Below are positions 14,455-23,331 of a stretch of DNA of 64,000 nucleotides, piece by piece (position 1 is the first letter of the stretch; every line of letters starts with the position of its first letter). Source of the stretch: DATFDN01 sp963818725 (GTDB lineage Bacteria > Pseudomonadota > Alphaproteobacteria > Acetobacterales > Acetobacteraceae); NCBI GenBank assembly GCA_963818725.1, contig CAWFTU010000002.1:496001-560000 (forward strand), read 5' to 3'. Both the position numbers and the translations under genes were made by a program. Under the pieces are notes generated by a model. That model made no database searches. It was not told the DNA's origin and saw nothing but the letters and a program-made list of their open reading frames with translations.

Positions 14455-17400
14455 ATGTGGATTGTTCGCCTCGCACTGGACCGGCCCTACACCTTCGTCG
14501 TCCTGGCGCTGCTGATTCTCATCGCCACGCCCCTGGCCGTTCTGCGGACCCCGACAGACATCTTTCCCAACATCGACATTCCCGTGATAGCCGTGGGTTG
14601 GAGCTACAACGGCCTCAATCCCGAGGAGATGGAAGGCCGGATAACGACGGTGTACGAGCGCGTTTTGACGACCCTCGTCGATAATATCGAGCATATCGAG
14701 TCGACCACCTACCCAGGCATTTCGATCGTCCGCATCTTTCTGCAACCAGGTGCCAGTCTCGACACCGCGAACGCTCAGGTCACGGCCGTCTCGCAGACGA
14801 TCCTGCGCGGTCTGCCACCGGGTAGCCAGCCTCCCTTGGTCATGAACTACAGCGCGTCGAGCGTACCTATCCTGCAACTCGGCCTTTCCAGCGACAGCCT
14901 GTCGGAGTCGAGGCTCAACGATCTTGCGATCAACTTCGTGCGCCCGCAGTTGGTGACCGTGCCCGGAGCCGTCGTGCCCTATCCGTATGGCGGCAAGATG
15001 CGTGAGGTTCTCGTCAATCTCGATCCGGCATTGCTGCAACAGAAGGGGCTCTCGCCTGGCGACGTGACGGCCGCGTTGGCCAAGCAAAATCTTGTGTTGC
15101 CGACGGGAACCGCAAAAATTTCCGAGTTCGAGTACGACATCCGCGTGAACGGCAGCCCGGAGACACTTGATCAACTCCGTGACCTGCCGATCAAACTGGT
15201 CGGGAACACGACGATCTACCTTCGTGACGTGGCGTCGGTAGCCGATGGCTTCGCGCCGCAGACCAACATCGCGCGAGCGGATGGGCGGCGCGGCGTGCTG
15301 ATGAACATCCTCAAGGCCGGCAACGCTTCGACCATCGACGTTGTCTCGGGCATCCGCAAACTGCTGCCCAAGGTCGCTCAGACGCTGCCGCCGGAACTCA
15401 AGATCCAGCCCTTGTCCGATCAGTCGATCTTCGTGCGCGCGGCGATCACCGGCGTTGTGCGCGAAGCGATCCTTGCGGCCTGTCTCACTGCGGCCATGAT
15501 CCTGCTTTTCCTCGGCAGTTGGCGCAGCACCCTCATCATCGCGGTGTCGATCCCGCTGTCGATCTTCACCTCGGTCATCGCGCTCGGCTTCGTTGGGCAG
15601 ACCATCAACATCATGACCCTGGGCGGCCTGGCGCTTGCCGTCGGCATTCTAGTCGATGACGCGACGGTCACGATCGAGAACATGGAGCGCTATCTCGAGG
15701 AAGGGTTCGGGCTGCGCAGCGCTATCCTGGGAGGCGCGTCACAGATCGCCGTGCCGGCCCTGGTCTCGACCTTATGCATCTGCATCGTTTTCGTGCCGAT
15801 GTTTATGCTGGGAGGCGTGGCGCGCTATCTCTTCGTTCCGCTGGCGGAGGCTGTGGTCTTCGCCATGCTTGCGTCCTACGTGCTGTCGCGCACCCTGGTC
15901 CCCACCATGGCGCTGTACCTGCTGCGCGCGAAGCCTCATGATGACGCGCCCACGCGCAATCCGTTCACCCAGTTTCAGCGCGGCTTTGAGCGCCAGTTCG
16001 AGCGGCTGCGGGAGAGTTATCGTCGTCTGGTCACGAATTTTGTGAACCGGCGGCGGGTGTTTATCCCGGCGTTCCTCGTCTGCACCCTCGGCTTTCTGGG
16101 GCTGGTTCCCTGGCTCGGCCAGAATTTCTTTCCTGACACCGACAGCGGTCAATTCATCCTGCATATGCGTGCCAAGACTGGCCTCCGGATCGAGGAGACG
16201 GCGCGTATCTGCGACCTTGTCGAAGCGGCTATCCGCCGCGAAATTCCCTCTGGGGAGCAGGACAACGTCACCGACGACATCGGTTTGCCGTACAGCACCA
16301 TCAACCTGACCCACTCGATCTCTGGCATGATCGGCGCGTCGGACGCCGATATCATGGTGACGCTCAAGAAGGATCACCGTCCGACAGCGGGCTACGTTGC
16401 GCGGCTGCGCAGGGTATTGCCGGCGGAGTTTCCTGGCGTCACCTTCAGCTTCCTGCCTGCCGACATGGTCACTCAGGTGCTGAATTTCGGCCTGCCGGCG
16501 CCGATCGACATCCGGATCGACGGGCGCGACGTTCAGGCCAATCGCGGGGTCGCGACCCAAATCCTCAACAAAATTCGCCGTGTGCCCGGCATTGTCGATG
16601 CCCGCATCCAGCAGGATTTCGATTATCCGGACTTCAAGGTGGACGTCGATCGCACCAAGGCGCAGCAGGGCGGGTTTACCGAGGCTGACGTGGCGGGCAG
16701 CGTTCTCGACACCTTGAGTGGCAGTTTCCAAACCGCGCCGATGTTCTTCCTGAACAGAGGCAATGGCGTCAACTACACGCTCGCGGCGCAGACCCCGCAG
16801 TACAAGATGCAATCCCTGCAAGACATCCAAAACATCCCAATCACGTCACCGACAGCTCCGCATGCAGGCGTGCTGGCCGATGTCGCGACAATCAAGCGGT
16901 CGCAGGAGATGGCCGTGATCGACCACTACAACATACGCCGCGTCATCGACATCTACGCGTCCGTGCAAGGCCGTGACCTCGGAGCCGCCGGGGCCGACGT
17001 TACGAAGATCGTCCATGACTCCGAAAAGTCTCTGCCGCGCGGCAGCTTCCTGACCATCCGGGGGCAGCTCGAGACGATGCGCGCGTCCTACCTCAACCTG
17101 CTGAGCGGACTCGCGTTCTCGATCCTGCTGGTCTACCTTCTTATCGTTGTCAACTTCCAGTCCTGGCTTGATCCGTTCATCATCATCATGGGGCTTCCAG
17201 CGGCGCTTGGCGGAATCGCCCTTTGCCTGTTCTTCACGCACACCACTCTGAGCGTTCCGGCGCTCATGGGCTCCATCATGTGCATGGGCGTCTCGACGGC
17301 AAACAGCATTCTCGTTGTTTCCTTCGCGCGCGAACGACTGGCAGAGCACGGCGACGCGGTCAAAGCGGCGCTCGAGGCCGGCTTCACGCGGTTCCGGCCA

Positions 17401-17625
17401 GTCGTCATGACGGCGCTTGCGATGATTATCGGCATGATCCCGATGGCTCTGGGCCTAGGCGAAGGCGGCGAACAGAACGCGCCGCTCGGACGCGCAGTGA
17501 TCGGGGGGCTGGCGATGGCGACGGTCGCCACGTTGTTCCTCGTTCCCGCGCTGTTCGCGCTCTTGCACAATCGAAAGTCGTCCGTGACGCCTCCCACCAA
17601 CCCCGCGCTCGCGCATTCGCTATAA
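14455..17625 (+). CDS. RND-family efflux pump, inner-membrane subunit
   Basis: The 1,056-residue protein has the AcrB/MexB-type layout of twelve membrane segments with two large periplasmic loops. It starts with VRLALDRPYTFVVLALLILI. The proton-relay helix carries the paired Asp in GGLALAVGILVDDATVTIENM. Further helices include MILLFLGSWRSTLIIAVSIP, ILLVYLLIVVNFQS and VIGGLAMATVATLFLVPALF. ATG 14455 is preceded by AGGGGAGAAAG. It is followed after 22 bases by its adaptor. No outer-membrane TolC-like gene is adjacent, so it would borrow one. Being divergent from the cyclitol/YcaO operon, it could export that product; this is inference. Confidence 0.92.
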   Translation: MWIVRLALDRPYTFVVLALLILIATPLAVLRTPTDIFPNIDIPVIAVGWSYNGLNPEEMEGRITTVYERVLTTLVDNIEHIESTTYPGISIVRIFLQPGASLDTANAQVTAVSQTILRGLPPGSQPPLVMNYSASSVPILQLGLSSDSLSESRLNDLAINFVRPQLVTVPGAVVPYPYGGKMREVLVNLDPALLQQKGLSPGDVTAALAKQNLVLPTGTAKISEFEYDIRVNGSPETLDQLRDLPIKLVGNTTIYLRDVASVADGFAPQTNIARADGRRGVLMNILKAGNASTIDVVSGIRKLLPKVAQTLPPELKIQPLSDQSIFVRAAITGVVREAILAACLTAAMILLFLGSWRSTLIIAVSIPLSIFTSVIALGFVGQTINIMTLGGLALAVGILVDDATVTIENMERYLEEGFGLRSAILGGASQIAVPALVSTLCICIVFVPMFMLGGVARYLFVPLAEAVVFAMLASYVLSRTLVPTMALYLLRAKPHDDAPTRNPFTQFQRGFERQFERLRESYRRLVTNFVNRRRVFIPAFLVCTLGFLGLVPWLGQNFFPDTDSGQFILHMRAKTGLRIEETARICDLVEAAIRREIPSGEQDNVTDDIGLPYSTINLTHSISGMIGASDADIMVTLKKDHRPTAGYVARLRRVLPAEFPGVTFSFLPADMVTQVLNFGLPAPIDIRIDGRDVQANRGVATQILNKIRRVPGIVDARIQQDFDYPDFKVDVDRTKAQQGGFTEADVAGSVLDTLSGSFQTAPMFFLNRGNGVNYTLAAQTPQYKMQSLQDIQNIPITSPTAPHAGVLADVATIKRSQEMAVIDHYNIRRVIDIYASVQGRDLGAAGADVTKIVHDSEKSLPRGSFLTIRGQLETMRASYLNLLSGLAFSILLVYLLIVVNFQSWLDPFIIIMGLPAALGGIALCLFFTHTTLSVPALMGSIMCMGVSTANSILVVSFARERLAEHGDAVKAALEAGFTRFRPVVMTALAMIIGMIPMALGLGEGGEQNAPLGRAVIGGLAMATVATLFLVPALFALLHNRKSSVTPPTNPALAHSL

Positions 17626-17647
17626 TGCCTCACGGGAGAGTTTGTTG

Positions 17648-18868
17648 ATGCGGCCCACTGATTTGCACGAGGCGGATCGCCCTGCAACGTACCGGGTTCC
17701 TGACGAACGCGTCACAGGTCGTCGGCGCCGGTGGATTGGCCCCGTGCTGGCCGCGGTGGTGGTCGTGGGGACGGGTGCTGCGATCTATGCCGGCATACGC
17801 AGTCGGGCTGATGCTGAACTTGAGCTGACACGAACCACGAACGAAGCGGCGGTGCCGACTGTCGAGGTCATTCATCCGAAAAGCGGCGCGCCTGACGTGA
17901 CCCTCGTGCTGCCCGGCAACACGCAGCCTTTCAGCGATGCCGCGATCTACGCGCGCACGAACGGCTATTTGAAGCGCTGGTACTTCGACATTGGCGCTCA
18001 TGTGAAGCGCGGCGCTCTGATGGCGGAGATCGACACGCCGGAAGTCGACGACCAGCTGCGCCAGGCACGAGCCGACCTGGCCAATGCCGAAGCGACGATG
18101 GAGCTCGCGTCCACGACCGCGGAGCGGAAGGAGAGGCTTCTGAAGACGGGCGCGGCCCCGGTGCAGGATCGCGATAACGCTGTCGGCGCCATGAACGCCG
18201 ACAAGGCCATGGTTCAGTCGCGAAGGGCGGAGGTGGCCCGGCTCGAGAAGTTGCAGTCGTTCGAGCGAATAGAGGCCCCCTTTGATGGCATTGTTACGGC
18301 ACGCTCCGTTGATGTCGGGGCGCTGATAAACGCAGGCGGCGCCGCATCGGCCCATGAGCTTTTCCACCTGGTCGCGATCGACTGGCTCAGGATTTATGTG
18401 TCGGTCCCGGAAATCTGTTCGCCGGCGATGCACGTCGGCGCGACCGCGAAGGTGACGCTTGACGAGTATCCCGGCGAGACGTTCGAGGGAGTCCTTGTCC
18501 GAACGTCGAACGCCATCGACCAGGCCTCTCGCACGTTGCTGGTCGAGGTCGATGTCCCCAACAAGGACGGGAAGCTTCTGCCCGGTTCCTACGCCCATGT
18601 CACTTTCAGCGTACCGACGACTGGGACGGCAGTGACCATCCCGGCAAACGCGCTGCTTTTCCGAAAGGAGGGGCTTCAGGTCGGGGTCGTGCGCGACAAT
18701 AAGGTGGACCTGGTGCCGATCAAGATCGGACACGATTTCGGTGAGACGGTCGAAGTCGTTTCCGGTCTTCGGGCCAGCGACCAAGTCGTCGCCAACCCAG
18801 CCGATTCGCTGACCAGCGGGATGGTTGTCAAGGTGAAAACCAAAGAGAAGGCCGCGTCGGCCAAGTGA
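17648..18868 (+). CDS. RND efflux periplasmic adaptor subunit (HlyD/MexA family)
   Basis: This is the membrane-fusion partner of the preceding pump. ATG 17648 lies behind GGGAGAG; two upstream TTG codons are less likely starts. There is one N-terminal membrane segment (WIGPVLAAVVVVGTGAAIYA), then the lipoyl half GYLKRWYFDIGAHVKRGALM, a helical hairpin (DDQLRQARADLANAEATMEL and onward), the second lipoyl half FDGIVTARSVDVGALI, and a beta-barrel domain (ATAKVTLDEYPGETFEGVLV). It is 406 residues, normal for the family, and is co-transcribed with the pump. Confidence 0.92.
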   Translation: MRPTDLHEADRPATYRVPDERVTGRRRRWIGPVLAAVVVVGTGAAIYAGIRSRADAELELTRTTNEAAVPTVEVIHPKSGAPDVTLVLPGNTQPFSDAAIYARTNGYLKRWYFDIGAHVKRGALMAEIDTPEVDDQLRQARADLANAEATMELASTTAERKERLLKTGAAPVQDRDNAVGAMNADKAMVQSRRAEVARLEKLQSFERIEAPFDGIVTARSVDVGALINAGGAASAHELFHLVAIDWLRIYVSVPEICSPAMHVGATAKVTLDEYPGETFEGVLVRTSNAIDQASRTLLVEVDVPNKDGKLLPGSYAHVTFSVPTTGTAVTIPANALLFRKEGLQVGVVRDNKVDLVPIKIGHDFGETVEVVSGLRASDQVVANPADSLTSGMVVKVKTKEKAASAK

Positions 18869-18932
18869 CCCACGGACCTTGGCCGATGCCGCTTGGGCCG
18901 GGCGCGCGGCCTCGCCCGACCGGCGGAGAACG

Positions 18933-20204
18933 CTACTCGGCGGCCACGGCAAGACGCGCTGGCAGGCTGCGCTTGTGAACGGCCCCGTCCTTTATAATCA
19001 GCACCAGCCGGTTCCTGTCCTGCATGATGCGCACGTCCTTGGTGGGATCGCCGTCGACCAGTAAGAGGTCGGCGAGATAGCCTTCCTTGACCAGGCCCAA
19101 CTCCGCGCCCATGCCCATCACCTCGCCGCCGAACTTGGTTGCGCAAACCAGCGCCTCGGCTGGCGAGTAGCCGAACATGTTGACGAAGTGCTCAAGGTCG
19201 CGCGCGTTCGTGCCTTGTGGCGTCCAGGCGAAGCCGTAGTCCCCGCCGATCAGCACGCGCACGCCGCGCCTGCGCAGTTCGTTGTAGGTCCGGCAACTGC
19301 CCTCGATCACCCGCCGCATGCCGAGCTTCTCGACCATTTCGGGCGTGATGCCGAACTCGGCCGCCTCATGGATCGTGTTATGGATCAGCCCGATCGCCGG
19401 GCCGACGAACACCCGGTCCTTGGCCGCCTCCAGCATATCGAGCCCTTCGGCGTCGGTCTGCTCGCAATGGTAGATCACGTCCACGCCGCACTTGACCGCG
19501 CGCTTGACCGACTTGCCGGCGCGCGCGTGGCAGTTCACACGGCGATCGAAGTCGTGCGCGGTCTCGACCGCGGCCAGCACCTCGGCCTCGCTCATGACCG
19601 TCATCGCGCCCTTGGCGGGGTTGACGAAGTCATCGCCGGAAATGTTGAGCTTGATGTTGTCCGCACCCTCGCGGATGCAGATGCGCGCGGCCCGTCGCAC
19701 CTCGTCGGGACCGTCGGCGACGAGGCCGAAGCTGCTGCGCTGCTGGTGCAGGCGCGTCTCGTCGCCAAGCCCGCCGCTCACAGTAATTTCGGGGCTGGAC
19801 GCGCGGAGGCGCGGGCCCTTCAGCAACCCGGCGTCGATCTCGTTGCGGATAACGATGTCGAGCCGGATCTTGGCACTGGCGGCGCTGTAGGCGCTGGTGA
19901 AGCCATGGTCGAGCAGCAGCTCCGCGTTGCGCATTGTCGCCAGGAGGTGCTCCTCGGGCGGGATGTCGCCGAGGTCGGTGTTCGTGCGCGCGCCGCAAAA
20001 GCTGAGGTGCGCGTGTCCTTCGGTCATGCCTGGCATCAGCGTGAGGCCGACGGCGTCGATCGACTCGCAGCCGGACGTGTCGAGCGCGGTGCCTGCCGGC
20101 GCGACACGCCAAATTCTGTTTCCGCGAACGACGACATCCGCTGGAAATCGGTCGGCGCCGCTGCCGTCGAAAACCATCGCATTGCGGATATGCAGATCGG
20201 TCAT
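18933..20204 (-). CDS. Amidohydrolase (imidazolonepropionase/prolidase-like metal-dependent hydrolase)
   Basis: The 423-residue protein starts at ATG 20204 behind GGGAGG. The amidohydrolase landmarks are present: HxH in MTEGHAHLSFCGA, a Lys in GADNIKLNISGDD that could be the carboxylated metal bridge, His in VNCHARAGKS and VIYHCEQT, and Asp in VLIGGDYGFAW. The C-terminus carries the usual GYLADLLLVDGDPTKDV. Substrates of this subgroup vary (dipeptides, cyclic amides) and cannot be read from sequence. It sits 16 bases after the Rbs-type binding protein and probably acts on what that transporter imports. Confidence 0.85.
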   Translation of the reverse strand: MTDLHIRNAMVFDGSGADRFPADVVVRGNRIWRVAPAGTALDTSGCESIDAVGLTLMPGMTEGHAHLSFCGARTNTDLGDIPPEEHLLATMRNAELLLDHGFTSAYSAASAKIRLDIVIRNEIDAGLLKGPRLRASSPEITVSGGLGDETRLHQQRSSFGLVADGPDEVRRAARICIREGADNIKLNISGDDFVNPAKGAMTVMSEAEVLAAVETAHDFDRRVNCHARAGKSVKRAVKCGVDVIYHCEQTDAEGLDMLEAAKDRVFVGPAIGLIHNTIHEAAEFGITPEMVEKLGMRRVIEGSCRTYNELRRRGVRVLIGGDYGFAWTPQGTNARDLEHFVNMFGYSPAEALVCATKFGGEVMGMGAELGLVKEGYLADLLLVDGDPTKDVRIMQDRNRLVLIIKDGAVHKRSLPARLAVAAE

Positions 20205-20220
20205 AGGAAGTCCTCCCTTG

Positions 20221-21351
20221 CTACTTGCCGCCCCAGCGTTGCGGATAGCCCGGCATGTCCTGGCAGCCGCACATGGCGTAGAACAGTGGCGGCATCCGCG
20301 GGTCAACATACTTGGCGAGATCCGCCTGGGTGATCGCGGGCTGCGGCAGGTTCCAGCGCGGGCGCGGAATATCCTCGCCCTTCAATACGCGGATCGCGGC
20401 GATCAGCGCCGTCCGCCACTGGTAGGTCGGGTATGTGGGCGCGATCGCGGTGAGGTTGTGCTTGTGCCAAAACTCCAGGTAGTCCTCCTGGTCCTCGCCG
20501 CTGATGACCGGGTACGGCTTGGCCGCGTCCTCGAACGCCTCTAGCGCCGCGACGGCGGTCGCGCCAGCGTCCATCCAGACACCGTCGATGTTGCCAAAGC
20601 GGTTCAGATAGTCCTCGACGATCGACTTGGTCTTGGCGTTGTCGCCCTCGGTGAATTCAGCGCCGATAATCTTGATGCCCCGCTGGTCGAAGATGCGCTT
20701 CGCCGCCGAGTAGCGAGTCTCCAGCACGTCCACCCCGGGCAGGATGCGCAGCGCGAGCACGCTCGCTCCCTTCTTCAGGTGATCCGCCATGAAGGTGGCG
20801 GATTCAATGCCCCAGGCGTAGCCCCCAATGGGCCCAACGAACGTGACGGGACAGTTCGTGTTCACGCCCCGATCGAATATAACGACTGGCAGCTTCTTGC
20901 AGGCCTGCTCGATGGCCGGCGTCAGCGCCGCGGTGGTGTTCGGCGAGACGATCAGGATGTCGCACTTCCCGCTGTTCACGAAGTCGGCGATGTCGGAGAT
21001 CTGCTTGTCGTCCTTGCTCTGCCCGTCGGCGATGGTGAAGGCGGCGATGTCCTGCTTCAGCACGTCGGCCTCGGCCTTGATGTCGGTCATCCCGACAACG
21101 CGCCACGGGTTGCCGACGCCAGCGTTGGAGAAGCAGACCCGATAGGGGCCGGGCTTCTTGAATTGCGCGGTGCTCTCCGGGGAGCCGCCGACCCATTGAA
21201 GCCAAGGCTGGCCCGCGGGTCCCTGCGATGGCGTGTGCAGCAGCTTGTCCTGTTCGGCGAACGCTTGTGGATCATTGAAGTTCTGGGCCTGGGCGCTCTG
21301 CGCGGACGCCCAGACCAGGGCAATCGCCGCCAGGATCAGCCGTCGTCTCAT
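20221..21351 (-). CDS. Rbs-type ABC transporter substrate-binding protein
   Basis: A signal peptide (MRRRLILAAIALVWASAQSA, cut after AQA) leads into a periplasmic-binding domain of the sugar-binding (Peripla_BP_4) type: VCFSNAGVGNPWRVVGMTDI, ILIVSPNTTAALTPAIEQA, VVIFDRGVNTNCPVTFVGP, RFGNIDGVWMDAGATAVAAL and VISGEDQEDYLEFWHKH. At 376 residues the length is normal. It follows two permeases and an Rbs-type ATPase and precedes the amidohydrolase. The ligand is unknown. Confidence 0.88.
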   Translation of the reverse strand: MRRRLILAAIALVWASAQSAQAQNFNDPQAFAEQDKLLHTPSQGPAGQPWLQWVGGSPESTAQFKKPGPYRVCFSNAGVGNPWRVVGMTDIKAEADVLKQDIAAFTIADGQSKDDKQISDIADFVNSGKCDILIVSPNTTAALTPAIEQACKKLPVVIFDRGVNTNCPVTFVGPIGGYAWGIESATFMADHLKKGASVLALRILPGVDVLETRYSAAKRIFDQRGIKIIGAEFTEGDNAKTKSIVEDYLNRFGNIDGVWMDAGATAVAALEAFEDAAKPYPVISGEDQEDYLEFWHKHNLTAIAPTYPTYQWRTALIAAIRVLKGEDIPRPRWNLPQPAITQADLAKYVDPRMPPLFYAMCGCQDMPGYPQRWGGK

Positions 21352-21391
21352 CGTTCCCTCCTTTCTTGCTGGGCCTGCTCAGATCGCACCA

Positions 21392-22381
21392 TCATGCCCT
21401 GCCGCCACCAGCGGCGCCACGGCGTAGGCTGCCGGAAGCCATCGTAGCAATCAGAATCACGCCTTGAACCGCCACGCGCAGGGGCTCCTGCAGGCCAAGG
21501 AGATTGAGAAGCGTGAACAGCGCGAACAGGGTCAACGCCCCGGCAACCGCGCCGAGCACCGTGCCGCCACCGCCCATCAAATGCGTGCCGCCGATCACGC
21601 ACGCGGCGATCGCTTGCAGCTCCAGCCCTTGGCCCACGTCGTTGGACACGCCGCCAAAGCCGCCGAGCAGAATGCCGCCCGTCACCGCGGCGAGCGCGGA
21701 GATGACGAAGGCCGCGACTCGCACCGCGCCGACCCGGACGCCCGCGAGCAGGGCGGCGCGCGGATTGTCGCCGACCGCGACCAGTTGCTTGCCAAACACG
21801 GTGCGATGCACGAGCCAAGCAAAGAAAAGCGCGATGACGGCGGCGATCGGCACCGCAACCGGCAGGATGTCGAGCACCGGCACGTGGCGCCACATAAATC
21901 GGCCGAAGAAGCGGAAGTTCTCGGGCAGGTAGCCACGCGGCGAACCGCCCGACCACAGCAGCGCCCCGCCGCGCACGGCAAGCAGGGTGCCGAGCGTGGC
22001 GATGATCGAGGGCACCCTGAGCCAGCTCACCACGAGCCCGTTCACCAGCCCCGTCCCCAGACCGATCAGATAGAGCGCACTGATCGCCCACCAGGTCCGC
22101 GCCGGGTCGTTGCCGATCAATATCGAGCTGCCGAGCACCGTCAGGGTCACGAGCGAGCCCATCGAGAGGTCGAATCCCCCGGTCAGCAGCACCGTGAGCT
22201 GGCCACAGGCGAGCACCACCAGCGGCGCCGTGCGGCGCAGGAAGTTCATGACGCTCGCCGGTTCCAGGTAGCTTGGCTGGATGACGGCGATCGCGGCATA
22301 GAGCGCGAGCAGCACGAGGAGGCTGACATGCACCTGCCGCAGCGCGAAGCTCGGCCGCGCGAGGACGGCGCGCACCCTCAT
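21392..22381 (-). CDS. Rbs-type ABC transporter permease (second)
   Basis: A 329-residue BPD_transp_2-type membrane protein. Characteristic stretches are TAPLVVLACGQLTVLLTGGF with DLSMGSLVTLTVLGSSILIG, RVPSIIATLGTLLAVRGGAL, AVGDNPRAALLAGVRVGAVR and ACVIGGTHLMGGGGTVLGAV. The ATG overlaps the stop of the first permease by ATGA, so the two are translationally coupled and probably form the heterodimeric channel. Confidence 0.9.
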   Translation of the reverse strand: MRVRAVLARPSFALRQVHVSLLVLLALYAAIAVIQPSYLEPASVMNFLRRTAPLVVLACGQLTVLLTGGFDLSMGSLVTLTVLGSSILIGNDPARTWWAISALYLIGLGTGLVNGLVVSWLRVPSIIATLGTLLAVRGGALLWSGGSPRGYLPENFRFFGRFMWRHVPVLDILPVAVPIAAVIALFFAWLVHRTVFGKQLVAVGDNPRAALLAGVRVGAVRVAAFVISALAAVTGGILLGGFGGVSNDVGQGLELQAIAACVIGGTHLMGGGGTVLGAVAGALTLFALFTLLNLLGLQEPLRVAVQGVILIATMASGSLRRGAAGGGRA

Positions 22382-23331
22382 GCGACGAGCAGTCGCGAGC
22401 GGCTGGAGTAGACGGCCACGGCGGCAACCACCACGATGCCACGCAGCACCTGCTGGAAGAACGGGTCCACGGCCAGCATGGTGAACATCGCATCCAACGT
22501 GGCGAACAGCAGGGCGCCGGCAACGCTGCCCCAGACGCCGCCGCGTCCGCCGGACAGCAGCGTCCCGCCGATGACCGCGACCGCGATAGACTGCAAATCG
22601 TAGACGCCGTCCCGCCCAATCCAGGGCGCGCCGGAGCGCAGCCGCGCCGCGAGGTACAGCCCGGCCAAGCCGGCCAGAGTGCTACAGATGACATGCGCCG
22701 CGATCAGCACGCGCCCTGTGTGGATGCCCGCCTGCCGCGCGCCCTCGGCGTTGCAGCCGACCGCATAGAGATGGGCGCCGAAGCGGGTGTGTTCGAGCAC
22801 GAGCCAGCACAGCGCGGTGAGGAGCAGCAGCAGCAGGATGGGCAGCGGCAGCCCACCGGCGCTGCCATAAGCGAGCACCTGGAAGCCGCGCGGCACAGAT
22901 CCGGCGAAATCGGTGAAGGCGGCGGAGAGCGCGCCCTGCAGACACAGGCCGACGCCGAGCGTGGCGATGAACGGGTTGACCCGGGCGCGGACGACCAGCA
23001 GCCCGTTGACCAGCCCGACAGCGATCGAGATGGCCAGAACCAGGACGATCGCCGGGCCGATCATGTCAACACGGCCCTGCATGACGAACGAGGCCATGAC
23101 CGCGGCAACGCTGATGACCTGTGCCACCGACAAGTCGATCGAGCGGGCCAGGATAACGAACGTTTGACCCAGCGCGACAATGCCGAGCGCCACCATGCGC
23201 TCGATCAGCCCGCTGAACCCCGCCCCGGTGAGCTGGTCGTCGCTGTGGGTCGCAACCGCAGTGACCGAGAATGCCAGCAACGACCCGAGGATCAGAACCA
23301 GGGGGATCGAGGGCACGCTAAACCGGCGCAC
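22378..23331 (-). CDS. Rbs-type ABC transporter permease (first)
   Basis: A 317-residue permease related to RbsC: GIVALGQTFVILARSIDLSV, ARVNPFIATLGVGLCLQGAL, AVGCNAEGARQAGIHTGRVL and AVIGGTLLSGGRGGVWGSVA are the conserved loops. It starts inside the end of the ATPase gene (14-base overlap) and ends overlapping the second permease. All spacing indicates one polycistron. Confidence 0.9.
   Translation of the reverse strand: MRRFSVPSIPLVLILGSLLAFSVTAVATHSDDQLTGAGFSGLIERMVALGIVALGQTFVILARSIDLSVAQVISVAAVMASFVMQGRVDMIGPAIVLVLAISIAVGLVNGLLVVRARVNPFIATLGVGLCLQGALSAAFTDFAGSVPRGFQVLAYGSAGGLPLPILLLLLLTALCWLVLEHTRFGAHLYAVGCNAEGARQAGIHTGRVLIAAHVICSTLAGLAGLYLAARLRSGAPWIGRDGVYDLQSIAVAVIGGTLLSGGRGGVWGSVAGALLFATLDAMFTMLAVDPFFQQVLRGIVVVAAVAVYSSRSRLLVA

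Noticed and set aside
19188..20333. Plus-strand frame of about 380 codons opposite the amidohydrolase
   Set aside because: The minus-strand gene has all amidohydrolase motifs and a good ribosome binding site; the opposite frame is low-complexity.
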